Source: Leptodactylus fallax | Lineage: Eukaryota; Chordata; Amphibia; Anura; Leptodactylidae | Length of the DNA: 64,000 nucleotides | NCBI GenBank assembly: GCA_947044405.1 | Contig: CAMRHE010000205.1 | Span: 1,364,001 to 1,428,000 of the forward strand | Direction of reading: 5' to 3' | In this document: piece after piece, positions 48,107-59,465 of the stretch | How the letters are laid out: each line of letters opens with the position of its first letter | Numbering within the stretch: position 1 is the stretch's first letter | Translations under genes and position numbers: made by a program | The notes under the pieces: model-generated | The model's database searches: none | The model's input: the letters and a program-made list of their open reading frames with translations, nothing else | What the model was told of the DNA's origin: nothing

Positions 48107-51100
48107 GTGAGCGCTAGAAGAGCGGCGGGTGCGCAGGAATTGTACAGAATTGGCATTTGCTGCTTCTCCTCAGTGTTCGGGCTGTAGTCATTGCTGCAGT
48201 GATAGGGAAATGGAGCTGGTTTAGTAGTTAGGTAACTTTCTGACACTTTCTATACCGATGGTGTGCCATCATGCTCCTACAGACCTAGTGAGGCAGAGCT
48301 AAGGTCAAGCTAGAGCTGTCTTATAGAACAGAAGGGTCAGTGGATACATTGCAGCAGCTCTCCGGTGTGACTACAGGAGTGCGATAATGATGGTGGTGCG
48401 CGAGGAGATGTGCTGGCCAGCTGACTTATTACAGGGAATGGCTGGGGACTCCTCCTCCGGCCGGGGCCCCCCGCCGCCTGACTCCTCCTCCTCCGGCCGG
48501 GGCCCCCCGCCGCCTGACTCCTCCTCCTCCGGCCGGGGCCCCCCGCCGCCTGACTCCCTCCTCCTCCGGCCGGGGCCCCCCGCCGCCTGACTCCTCCGGC
48601 CGGGATCCCCGCCGCATGACCCCCTCCTCCGGCCGGGGCCCCTGACGCCTCACTGAGAAACCACATCCTGGTCAAGCAGCAGGTAACAGAATAGTCTGTT
48701 CTAGCAATGGCACAGACAGGCTTAGTAGGGGTTAATAACCTGTGCTGAGGCTCCGCCCTTTTCTCCTGGCGGGCTTTTGTTTGGGGCTCACACAGGCTCC
48801 GCTGTCTGTTACAGATGCTGAGGGAAGACTTTAGTCAGTCAGTGATAGGTGAGACTGTCTTAGGCTCATGATGTCAATAACTGCCCAATTTGTCTACCGT
48901 GTCACAGTCCCTGTTTATACTGTTGGCATTAAATGGTTGACCCTTTCTAGATAAAAAGTTTTTTTCAGAAGACAAAAGTACTTGGTTGGCTAAAGCTAGG
49001 TGCACCTCTGTTCTGGCATCTCTGTCGTTCAGTTATGCTGGGGTAAAAAAAGTGGTTACCTGCGGACACCAGAAGACTCCATAGACTATAATGGGGTCTG
49101 CCTTTTGTCGGTTGGGTGTCTACCATTTTTATACTGAAATCGGTGAAGAGAAAAGTCCTCCGTGCAGGACGTATATCTCTGGCGGTTTCTGTGGCAGAGT
49201 CTCCAACTGAGACTATGGCGCAGATGTGAATTTAGCCTAAGGGTGCAGTGGTGACCAAAACACGGCCTACACGTGTGCCAGTGGTTGCACGATTATACAG
49301 TATAATTGTCCCTGCAGGCTCCATGTGGCTACCACTTAGGCCCCATTTCGCTGAAGCGCAGCTTCTTTGTTGCGTTTTTTGAGCTAAACCCATGAATGGC
49401 TACAAAAAGAATGGGAAATAATATTCTATTCTGGACAACCCCTTTAAAAAAAAAAAAAATACAAAACTTTCCAAAAAAAATGTGATCAGAGTACTGCGAG
49501 GACCCAGTAGTTGTGGTGGCCGCCATCTTTAAAGACCTGACATCTGCTGTACTGTTATGGCAGATTTCGGGAAGGGGTTAGCCCCTTGTGAAAATGAAAA
49601 CTTTGGGGCTAAAGTGATAGTTTATTGGAAAAAATCTGTGAAACAGCTGTGGGGTCAAAATGCTCACTATACCTCTTGATATGTTCTATGAGGGGTGTAG
49701 TTTCCAAAATGGGGTCACTTTTGGAGGGTCTCCATCGTATTGGTACTTTAGGTGCTCCCTCCCTTCCGTGTGCCCAAACATCTGTTTACATCTACATGTA
49801 GGGTATTTCTGTGCTCAGGCAAAATTTCTGAGAGATACATTTTCTCCTTTAACCCTTTGTGAATGTGTTAAGTTTAGGGCTAAATTAATGTATTATTGGG
49901 AGAAAAAAATGAAATGTCTCTTCACAGGTGTTAAAACAATATGGAGGTGAGATTTAAAGGGTTAACACCCTTCCAAAATGCTGTTTTGAATTATTTGAGG
50001 GGTGCAGTTTTGAAGATGGGGTGATTTTATGGGGGATTCTAATATATAGGCCTTTATAATCCCCTTCAGAACTGAAGTGGTCCCTAAAAATATTAGTTTT
50101 CTTGTAAATCTGGAAAATCATCTTCTAAAGGACAATTAAAAGATGATGCCAATATAAAGCAGAGAGATGGTAGATAATGTGTATTAATACATTTAGGTGG
50201 TATGACTGTCTGAAAAGCAGAGCATTTCACATTTTTAAAATTGCTTTTTTTCCCTCCAAATTTCTATTATATATATATATAAGAATGCTAAAATATTGAT
50301 CAATGTTTACCACTATCATGAAGTACAATGTGTCACAAAAATAAATCTCAATCACTTATGTAAGTTATAGCGCCTCAAAGTTATTGCCATATAAAGTGAC
50401 ATGTCACTTTTGAAAAATGAGGCCTGGTCCATAAGGTACTTTTAGGCTGTGTCCTTAACCCTCGTCAGGCTGCATAATTTTACAACATTACAGGCTGCAT
50501 AGGAATAGGTACAATTGTACCTACTCAGCCGGACGAGGGTTAAGGGGTTAAGAAAGGATAGGATGGGGGCCCACTCTTGGTCTTTGTGCTGGTCCCACCA
50601 AAGTGTTAAGACACACTTGCTCTGTACACTGTGCTTGCTCTCTGCAGCCCTGGCTTCTGCTAGCACTTCACTAGTGAAGGTAATGGATGTCAGATCTCCA
50701 CTGACCTGCTCTCCTGTGCAAAGGAGAGGTCACCCATATCTTACTCTCAGAAAAGCCCTTTAAGTCACTGATTTATCTGATAGAAGTACAGACAAAACTG
50801 GTTACATATTACAAGAGTCTCTTATTGATCATCATATGCTATCGGTTGATGACGCACTTTCCTTCCCTGTTTTGTGTGCACCTATTTAGCGCCTCCTCCT
50901 ACATCCTTTTATACAGTAGCTGGATCTGGTTTAATACCAGTTCTTTCTTACCGTTTGTAACTTTGCCCTAGTTACTAATGTGCATATAAACCTAAAAGGG
51001 CAGATCTTTATTTAGCTTGGGGTGGGTTCACACTTGCGCTGGAGTCCGTCCGCTGCCAATTCAACTGAAAATCTCGGGAAACTGGATAGGCACCGGATAG

Positions 51101-54100
51101 CGACGCATTGCTTAAAATGTGGCGCTAATCTGGCGCTATCCGGTGCGTATCCAGTTTCCTGAGATTTTCAGTCGGATTGGCAGCGGACAGACTCCAGCGC
51201 AAGTGTGAACCCACCCTTACTTGTATAACACCATCATATTCCGCGGCGCTTTACATATTGTCACAATATAGTGCGCACACTCTAAATTCCCTATCGGTAT
51301 GTCTTTGGCGTGTGGCAGGAACCAGGAGTACCCTGAGGAAATCTATGCAAACACGAGAACATTCAATATTACTGATGTTCATAGTAATTATGACATATTT
51401 GGCCATGTGCTCCTCATTTGCTGCCGTCTTGAGGGGACAGAAGCAGGTTGTACAAGGATAGCCATAGCACAAGTAAAGAAGATAACTGGAAGCTGCTTCA
51501 ATAAAGTATAGTTAATGCTTTAGCAAACGCCCTATAATGTTTTATTCTGGAATTTCTTCTGACGTGATGGGATTTGCTAAACCATCTATGCCAGTTTTTT
51601 TGGCACCTTTTTTTTTTTTTTTTTTTTTGCCAGAGATGTTACATTGTTGTTTCTGCACCCTAGTGGCCAATTCTGAAAATAATCAGGGTGAAGATCCTTT
51701 ATATCAAGCAAGAATCTGGCATGAGTTAAACCCTAAATCTACGCAAATGTCATTTCTTGCACACAGCAATGTCTGTGGTGAGCCCACGGAAGCTCTGCCT
51801 AATGTGAGCTCTAAAGAAAGATGCCTGTAAAAAAAAAAAAAAAAAGCCTTACCTAGATAGAGAATGCAGTGTTTTGAAAAACAATATGCAAAAATAGTAA
51901 CTCACAAACTGTAATAATATAAATGATGACAGAAACGCACTGGGGAAGTCTTTGTAATGCTGTTATCTTATACTAAAGTGAAAAATGTGCCAGATATATC
52001 ACTGGTCAATACTGAATAAGTCTGGAACATCTTTAGACTGTCTAGAATTGTCATGTTTTCATTGGTGAATCTGCCCCACTCCAAAGAATAGGGAATAAGA
52101 GTTGGATGGGTAGGGTGTTAATAAGCGATTCAGCACCCCTGTTCTGTGGTAGTGCCAGTAGTCGAATCCTTACCAATCCGAAAATAATTCAATATCCTGT
52201 GGACTGGTGAAAAGTGTCTTTCATGATATAACCCTATGTAAAGGACTCTGGAAATTCACATCAAACATCCGCAGTGCATTGCACCTTTTCAATACTAGCT
52301 ATTTTGTAGGCTCCCATAAACAGTATAGGAGGAGCAGCTGTTCATACAGGCTGGGTACCAGGGGTGTTGTGCCACCTAATTCTTCTTGCACTGGAGCTGC
52401 AGCACGTCATGTGATGACTGCACCACTTAGGACTTGCTGACATATCATGTTTGGCTGGCATGAAGGCGCTAACTTTCCCACTTTCAAAGAGGTTTACAGT
52501 TCATACTATACATGGGAGCCATCATGCTATCAGGAGAAGAAAGTTACATTATAAGATGCACTGTTACAGTGTATTTCCATGCTACCCCGATAATAGTTAT
52601 TACCTCTTTATATGTGTGTTCATGTGTTAGAGTAGCTACTGGGTAACCCTGTGCACTGCACATTGTCCGTGAGCATGGAGATAGACTGACTGAAATCTGG
52701 AATGATGTCACGCAGCACAATTTGATTTTACCATCTGCTTTTCTTCTTTGTATTTTCTAAGGGATAATACATAAGCTGGATGGTGGGGCTCCAGTAATCT
52801 GCTGTAAATGTAACCACTTTGCTACAGCCTACAACCACCAATCTGGGCTTAAATAATGACAGATAATAGTGACAGTGCAATCACCTATGGGCTATCCATA
52901 TTCTCATCTATAGAGCTTAAGAACTAGCATTTAGGTTTTAATAGGAGAGCAAGATTTTAGTTTTTGTTTTGTTTTTTTTTTTTCTCCCCTCCAATGCTTC
53001 TGTTCTAGTACACACAGCTAACATGTACTTGGGGTATTACAGGAATTCATGTATAGTAATTAACCCCCATATACTTTTATTATTGAACTAGATTACATTT
53101 TTGGAAGTCAAAAATAGTTCATTGTATCGACCATTGTCCTGCAAAAGCATCTACAGAATACAGGCCAAATGTGCAGCCTCAAGCTAAATGGAACTTGTAT
53201 GTATGCATCCATTCCCATCCATATTGTATCTTTTATACAGGCGCAACAGGGTAATAAAGCCTCCTTTCAACTGTAAAGTTTTCCGCAATGAATTTTGGTC
53301 AGTGGGTGTATTAAGTCAGGGCTACCCCATTTTCCAAATGAAGACCCAATGATCTACCATTAAACCTGATGCTCATCTGATATTGTGGGGGTGTGAGAGC
53401 CAATGATAGGAGGGGTTCTTGCTTCTATACATTCTATACATCCTAATAAATGGTCGGACTACCTCTTTAATTTTGTGTTCCCCTATAATAAGCTTGCTAG
53501 TCTCCTGTGAAGTGTTCATCCCAGTTCTTAACAAAATCCATTGTAAAACAGCCTTTGACTAAATTCCTCCAGGAATTGCTTCTTGCTGTTGGCTTATTTA
53601 GTCTGTACAATATAAAGCTACGTTCACATCTGCCTCGGAGTCTCTGCTCGGAGACTCCATTGTAGTGCTTGTTGAAATTTGCCAGATGAAAAAATGCTGC
53701 AGCTACGACTTTTTTGTCTGAAGGTTTCAGTTAAAAAGAAACGGCATCCAAAAAGATCCCATTATAGTCAGTGTGGTCCGTCAGGCTCTGTATGTGTCTG
53801 TATATGTGAACATAGTAGAAGTGAAACAAATTTAGCTATTTAAATTGAAAGATCCTATAAAAATAAGTTTTTATTTTTTTATTTTTTTAGACCTATTTGG
53901 CCATTGATTGTTTTCATAGTTATGATTATAGTTTTTTGTTGCCCAGATTTAAGGGAATCACAGTCTTAGAAGTATCCACACCACAGACATTTCTGACATA
54001 TTGACAGGACATGCAAATATCTTCTAATAGATGTGAGGCTCACTTCTGGGAACCCTGCGCCACAGCCTCTGTGAATGGAGAAGTGGCAGCACATCTATCT

Positions 54101-55066
54101 GCAGCTCTTTCCTGTCACTTCCAAGTTTTTGGAACTCCCATAGAAGGATAGAGACACACATGCCCTCTCACCTCTCTTTTTACAACAGGGGACGTAGAGT
54201 CCTGTTTCTGACTTGCATAAATGCCTGAGACAGGAAATCCCCTTTAAGACTATAACCTCTTGTTTGCATTCAGCTATATCTTTGTGTCTTTCTACTAGGG
54301 CTCCCCAAAACTAAAGGACCTTGCTTTTCTCAAAGATCAGCTAGAAACCCTGCAACGTAAATTGGAGAACGAAGTACAGGCTGGAGTATCTCAGGTAATA
54401 TTTTATCAAATGATCTTTCCTACTTCACATCTGACAGCACTGACAAAGTGTTCTCTCACTGAATGAGAAATGTTCTGGAAGCTCAGCAAACGATTTATGG
54501 AAACGTAGATGTTATTGATAGATTGTATTGATGTTGCATATATACGGTACATTGTTTGGTCATAAAGTGATTAAAGAGTTAGGTGGTTTGGGATCATTAA
54601 ATTTCCTGCATCTTATTATACAGCTCACAATGAGAGTCCCTGCACCAACAGGCGAATTTTAACTTCATTTTTACTACATTCCACTGATGGACAACTGTCA
54701 TAAACAGTTTTGGGACCCTACACCCTATCTGCTTAACGGCATGTTGGTGTTTTAACATTCTTAAACTGCCTGACAGGTTAGGGCCGGTTCACATCTGCAT
54801 TCGGTGTGTCCCCCCAGAACGGATGTTTTACCGCTTTTACAAACAAAATGTCGTTTTTTGAAAATGAGGGATTTTCCTGGGGTCACCGTATTCTGACGCC
54901 TATAACTTTTTTTTACTGTACTGTTGACGGAGATATGTCAGGGCTCTTTATTTGCAGGATAAGTTGTAGTTTTTATTGGTACCAATGTTTGGTATGTATG
55001 ACTTTTTCATCACTTTTTATTTTTAGGGGAAAGCAAAGTGACCAAAATACGTTAATTTGCGCATTG

Positions 55067-55152
<86 letters not shown>

Positions 55153-56139
55153 ACAGCCTTCACTGTACGGGATAAATAATGCTATATTTGGATAGTGGGG
55201 ACTTATACGCACGTGGGGATACCTGACATGTTTATTTACATTATATATTTTTTTTAACATAAAGGTGGGTTTATTTTAACTTTTTTTTTTTTATTTTTGT
55301 GTGTTTTTACTATGTGTTTTCTCGCTTTTTACATATCCCATAAGGGGACTTGAAGCTGGGATCTCAGATCCCCTATGCAATGTCCTGCAATACATAGTAT
55401 TGCAGAACATCGCACAGTAGTTCCTATGGGAACTGTGCATAGGAAGTCAGGAGGCCATGGCAACCCCTTAGAACCCGAGATCTTATCACGGGGGGTCCGA
55501 GGGGTGACTATCTTAACCCCCGGACCCCCTGGATGCAGTGATCGCTATTGATTGTGGCTTCCAGGGGGTTAATCCGCCGGAGTCAGAGTAGAAGGATGTA
55601 ATGCCGCAGGTACAGCTTCTGTGCCCGCAGCATTACAGCACCGTAATAGTACTGAGCTGAGCGTGAACTAATATACTATATATTGTGGAGCGGGAAGGGG
55701 TTAAGGATAGGCCATCAATATTAGAAACTGAATAACCCTTTTAATAGTTGACCATTGAATACATGGATGACCCTCGTCTGCCGCTCCAGCTGATTAATAA
55801 TGTTGTTCACTGATGGAGTACCTCATAAATATAAATCAGATCTTATGAATATTTCATCATAGCTTACTGTAGGTTCAGCAAGGTTAAATGTGTGTTGCTA
55901 AAATAATCTATAGTGAAAATCGTTGTCATTATCTTTTCTAGGAAGGCACTCTTCTGAGCTCTCCATTTCTCAAGGGATTCCTAGCTGGCTATATTGTTTC
56001 CAAACTCAGGGCTTCTGCTTTCCTTGGCTTTGTGGTAGGAACTTGTACAGGAATTTATGCTGCTCAAGCCTATTCAGTACCCAATGTGGAAAAGACGATC
56101 AAGGACTACCTTGGATCTTTAAGAAAAGGGCCAGATTAG
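48092..56139 (+). CDS. SLC35A4: SLC35A4 microprotein (upstream ORF product), 102 residues, three exons
   Basis: The exons 48092-48106, 54299-54394 and 55942-56139 join in phase 0 to encode a 102-residue protein very like the roughly 103-residue mammalian SLC35A4-MP. It starts MADDK, has a charged heptad-like segment (LKDLAFLKDQLETLQRKLEN, about residues 9-28), then FLKGFLAGYIVSKLRASAF and LGFVVGTCTGIYAAQAY (about 46-80) as the likely membrane anchor, and ends YLGSLRKGPD. In mammals this product has been reported in the inner mitochondrial membrane with effects on metabolism. The ATG has A at -3 and G at +4, a strong context. It is encoded upstream of the SLC35A4 transporter on the same mRNA. 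Confidence 0.94.
48448..48650. repeat. GC-rich minisatellite, unit about 33-37 bp
   Basis: About five tandem units of actcctcctcctccggccgg followed by ggccccccgccgcctg, the last ones shortened and diverged. It lies about 350 bp inside intron 1. Both strands give long open frames of Pro/Ser/Arg/Gly, but these are repeat artefacts. The G-rich strand could form G-quadruplexes. Confidence 0.9.
48992..49241. repeat. TIR element, family A
   Basis: It begins aaagctaggtgcacctctgt, carries gactccatagactataatgg ggtc, and ends ggcgcagatgtgaatttagc. Confidence 0.55.
51020..51216. repeat. Near-perfect foldback, about 95-bp arms
   Basis: The left arm gggtgggttcacacttgcgc, tggagtc and onward is inverted at 51190-51216 (gactccagcgcaagtgtgaa, cccaccc). 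Inner blocks aaactggata and caccggatagcg have their inverses too. The arms are colinear around 51118. It is bounded by the same ttcacacttgcg-type ends as family A. Confidence 0.85.
51225..51365. repeat. SINE-like dispersed repeat, diverged copy
   Basis: ataacaccatcatattccgc, ggcgctttacat and aattccctatcggtatgtct match 36513-36752 with many substitutions, so it is older than the other two copies. Confidence 0.55.
53615..53817. repeat. TIR element, family A
   Basis: The ends aaagctacgttcacatctgc and tatatgtgaacatagtag are imperfect inverse complements. It retains cccattatagtcagtgtggt. Confidence 0.5.
54299..54394 (+). CDS. SLC35A4: SLC35A4 microprotein exon 2
   Basis: The acceptor is TTTCTACTAG|GG and the donor is TCAG|GTAATA; exactly 32 codons. 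It encodes the coiled-coil segment, GSPKLKDLAFLKDQLETLQR and the following KLENEVQAGVSQ. Confidence 0.93.
54395..55941. other. SLC35A4 intron 2, mostly repeat-derived
   Basis: The middle (about 54783-55740) is a dispersed repeat starting agggccggttcacatctgca, containing the AT microsatellite and ending near ggataggccatcaatattag. No exon is seen. Confidence 0.5.
55069..55136. repeat. (AT)n microsatellite followed by a T run
   Basis: About 34 AT dinucleotides, then a T-run to 55152. The Tyr/Ile repeats predicted on both strands here are artefacts. Confidence 0.97.
55942..56139 (+). CDS. SLC35A4: SLC35A4 microprotein exon 3 (coding part)
   Basis: The acceptor is ATCTTTTCTAG|GA. It encodes EGTLLSSPFLKGFLAGYIVS onward through the membrane segment to RKGPD and stops at TAG 56137-56139. 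The exon continues without splicing into the transporter cistron. Confidence 0.95.
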   Translation, partial: EGTLLSSPFLKGFLAGYIVSKLRASAFLGFVVGTCTGIYAAQAYSVPNVEKTIKDYLGSLRKGPD

Positions 56140-56664
56140 ACTGGAAAGAAAGTGCTGACACTCCATATATCGCTCCCTCAATGCTTTAAGTGCTTTATTG
56201 GAACTCTTGACAATACTGGGTAAACACTTGCAACGTGTGCAACTGGATCTGCAGTAAGTAGTAGGAGTTAGCTCAGCAAATATAACGTGCTGCTAAGTGC
56301 TTTCCTTCATTTTATTTTCTATATTGAATGCAAATTGTGTTTTGGATGAAATGTTACGGAGCGGTGGCAATCAAAACCTGACCGTCAACTGGCACATATA
56401 ACCTTTGCCGAACAATCAGGGTAAACTTGGCAGAATCTGCGACAGAACTCTAATTGCTTTTACTTTTTTGGGTCAGATTCTACATAAGTAAATAAAAACT
56501 ATTTGTATGATAAGATATTTCCTAACGTGTACTGTTTGGACTCAAGGCTTTATTTCTGTATCATTACATTGCACAGACACATTTTAATATGTATATAAAT
56601 AAACAAAATGTAATGCCAACCATGGAAACCTTGACATAACTGCCTTTTATATAGTACAGCAGGG
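56140..56664 (+). promoter_or_regulatory. SLC35A4: Intercistronic segment between microprotein and transporter
   Basis: 525 bases of the last exon separate the microprotein stop from the transporter ATG. AATAAA hexamers occur at 56491-56496 and 56598-56603, and short AUG-initiated frames (such as ATG CCA ACC ATG GAA ... TAA near 56612) precede the main start. The transporter must be reached by reinitiation, leaky scanning or an alternative transcript. Confidence 0.6.
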
Positions 56665-57627
56665 ATGTTTGTTGTTAATATGGGACCAGAGAAATCGTTG
56701 CACTCCTCCACTGGTCAGATGGTCAGGGGTGCGCTATGGGCACTGATGCTTGTGGTGTCTGTAGTCATTTACGGGTCTCATGCTCCTCTGATAGCTTTGT
56801 GCAGAGTTGGCGGACAGATTCCCTTCAGTTCATCTTCAGTTGTCCTTCTTATTGAAGCATCCAAATTGATGATATCGGCGGTGATGCTTCTGATCTGGGA
56901 TCGCAAATCCATGCAGTTACAAGTCTCATGGCAACTGGCGGTTCCTTATGCTTTGCCAGCTATCCTGTATGGTGCCAATAATAATTTAGTGGTTCACATG
57001 CAGCACTTTATGGACCCAAGCAGCTTCCAAATCTTGAGTAACCTAAAGATTGTTAGTACGGCTCTAATGTACAGCATCTTTTTGCGGCAGAACCTCTCCA
57101 TCCGAAAGTGGCTTGCCTTGTCTTTGCTGATGGTGGCTGGTGTATTTTACAGCTATGGTGGCATTCAGGATCTAGAGGAACAATCTGACACACGTCTATA
57201 TATAAATATACAAGGCCTCCTCCTCATGTTGATCTACTGCTTGATTTCTGGACTGTCTGCGGTCTACACTGAAGTGACGCTGAAGACTCAGAAAATCCCT
57301 CTGAACCTACAGAACATTTTCTTGTATTCTTTTGGTATCATTGTCAACTTTCTGGCCCACTTGACAGGAAGTCACAGTAGTGGTTTTTTGGATGGCTTCT
57401 CCATTTGGGTTTTGGTCATCATCATAAGCCAGGCACTGAATGGCTTGATCATGTCTGCCGTGATGAAACACAGCAGTAACATCACCAGACTCTTCATCAT
57501 TTCCTTCTCCATGCTGGTAAATGGACTTCTGTCTTACTTGCTCTTCAAGCTCCAGCTAACTCTCTTGTTCTTTTTAGCTGTTGTTCTTATTGGCTTAGCT
57601 GTCTATTTATTCTATGGCATGAAATGA
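56665..57627 (+). CDS. SLC35A4: SLC35A4, Golgi nucleotide-sugar-transporter-family protein
   Basis: A 320-codon single-exon reading frame of the SLC35A nucleotide-sugar transporter family, predicted with about ten membrane segments. Family signatures are ILYGANNNLVVHMQHFMDPS at 100-119, LSNLKIVSTALMYS at 124-137, GLLLMLIYCLISGLSAVYTE at 184-203 and SQALNGLIMSAVMKHSSNIT at 255-274, all colinear with mammalian SLC35A4 (about 324 residues). The mammalian protein is Golgi-located and has been linked to CDP-ribitol transport. The first ATG (56665) has a weak context (G at -3, T at +4); the sixth codon ATG at 56680 has A at -3 and G at +4 and may be the true start, giving 315 residues. Intact, no frame break. 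It lies in the same exon as the microprotein end. Confidence 0.95.
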   Translation: MFVVNMGPEKSLHSSTGQMVRGALWALMLVVSVVIYGSHAPLIALCRVGGQIPFSSSSVVLLIEASKLMISAVMLLIWDRKSMQLQVSWQLAVPYALPAILYGANNNLVVHMQHFMDPSSFQILSNLKIVSTALMYSIFLRQNLSIRKWLALSLLMVAGVFYSYGGIQDLEEQSDTRLYINIQGLLLMLIYCLISGLSAVYTEVTLKTQKIPLNLQNIFLYSFGIIVNFLAHLTGSHSSGFLDGFSIWVLVIIISQALNGLIMSAVMKHSSNITRLFIISFSMLVNGLLSYLLFKLQLTLLFFLAVVLIGLAVYLFYGMK

Positions 57628-59465
57628 GATGGTGAGATCCAAAATGGCGTTTGTCTGAGCTCATTCTTACTCTGCTTGCAAGTCAATATTATTGGGTCAG
57701 CAACATATATTTTTCATATTTAGCCTGGTTAAGCTATGATGGATATTTTTTCTTGTTAATTCTCTTTAGTATCTGGTCAGTATGTCATCTATATCACCTT
57801 TTTTTTTTTTTTTTTTTTTTTTATTAACCTTAATAGGTCCAAAATGATGTGCTTTAGTAGTTCATAATATATAATTTCTGCATTGCTTATTTTATTACAA
57901 TATCTGCTTTCTTTGACTTGCCTAGGTGTTTCCTTTAAAGATGCTCCTATTCTTTTCTCAGTGCTCTACCATATATGTCTGTTCATCTGTCCCTCCTCTC
58001 CACTGTGTGCAGCAATACATGCAGGAACTCTGCAAGCAGAATTAGAGCGCAGATACAGTCATATGAAAAAGTTTGGGGCCCCTTTTATTTTAATTTTTTT
58101 TTTAAATTTGGGGCCTTTTTTTTTTTTTAAAATTATAAAAAACTTTTTCCCTCCCTCCCTCTACATGTCATTTCACAGCCATCCAGAACTCTACTGCAAC
58201 CTGACTGAAAAAACAATGCCACGTACAGCACTGGAGATAGTAGGGCAAAAATGCCTCAAATATAATAATTAGTAATACATTTACTGTAGTAAAATATTAG
58301 GCTTTGTATCACTATCAAAGAAATATTTTTATTTTGAAGCCAGACTTAGAGTTGGCACATTTCTACCAGCTCTGCCCAAAACTGACTTATCTCTACAGCC
58401 TTGGTCTGCAGCTGGGTGTCTCACTGCCTAGGTGGGGCTGAAGAGACCGCTGTCTTCCTTCTTGAGAACAGGTATTTTACATAATTTTCCAGTGAGCACT
58501 TCCACAAAACCTCCCTAACTAGCTGGATATCCACAGGAATATTGGTACCTTCCGAGATACAGGGGCACATGGCATCCTTTGTGTGACTGTAGATGTCTCT
58601 ACACAGACATGCTAGTAAAACAAAAATATGTTGGCAAAAATGAGGAGAGTAATATAATGAAAATAAGAATATGGCTGCTTGCAGTTGATCAGTGACAGAA
58701 TTATTAGTGTTCAATTGGAGCTGTATACATAAAATCTCACCAGACTCCATAGTGAAGATTTATTATTTTTTTTTTCACGGAGTAGAAAAGTGTAAACTGC
58801 TGTCATTTTGTATGCACATGAATACAATGAAACACTTAGAGGTTGTTCAAGATAAAATATAATTTTATATTTAGGCCAGGGGAAGTGGAGGGGGGAGGAA
58901 AAACATACTGTCTTGTCCTTGGTGCTCCAGTGTCCACCCAGGGCCGTCCGGTCCTGCAGCTTGGCTGTCTTTTTGCTGTGGAATTTCTCAGCAGCTGTGA
59001 TGTCCCCATTCCCTTCCTGAGGCCGCTGATTGGCACATGCGGCGGTTACTTCCACCAGAAGACTACAGCGGAGCTGTGGGACCAGAGCACCGGGGACAGG
59101 TGAGTTTTGTTTTTTTGGGGGGGTTTTTTTTTTCCCCACAGCCTAATTGATAAAGGGGTTGTAAAGACTAAAATTTTATTTGTGTGGGAAAGTGTTTAAT
59201 ATTAGGGGTCAGTGGGTAATGTACTAGCTGCTGCTTACTTATACAGTACTAGATTTCAAATCCTTACATTAGAGATATACAGAGCTTCACACTTGAAATT
59301 CATGCCTTTTACATAGAATATTTGGAGAGTTCTAACCCCAAAATATACACGCATATTTTGTAATTTGGTTGTTGTTATGCCATGTTAAGTGAACTGGAAG
59401 AATTGAAATATATATTTTTGCATTTTTGGTGAAATTTAAAATAAAATGGTAATCTATGGTTAACA
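57628..59465 (+). other. SLC35A4: Probable SLC35A4 3'UTR
   Basis: No coding frame. Poly-T stretch at 57800-57821. The first clear AATAAA downstream of the stop is at 59440-59445, a candidate poly(A) signal that would give a long 3'UTR; the true end may be earlier with a variant signal. A Tc1/mariner-end-like piece (tacagtcatatgaaaaagtt) lies at 58055-58075 and a GC-richer repeat fragment at about 58860-59160. Confidence 0.4.

Larger units (their letters stand above)
48107..54298. other. SLC35A4 intron 1, 6.2 kb
   Basis: It holds the GC-rich minisatellite (48448-48650), family A elements (48992-49241, 53615-53817), a family B half-element (49336-49420), an unclassified repeat at about 49540-50100 (ggggtgtagtttccaaaatg, gggtatttctgtgctcag), a foldback (51020-51216) and a SINE-like copy (51225-51365). 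Stretch 51840-53600 shows no recognised feature. No additional exon is seen. Confidence 0.55.

Noticed and set aside
48337..48675. Gly/Arg/Pro-rich open frames on both strands
   Set aside because: They are produced by the GC-rich tandem repeat in an intron and have no start, conservation or splice support.
54806..55260. Open frames with Ile-Tyr repeats on both strands
   Set aside because: Translation of an AT microsatellite within a dispersed repeat.
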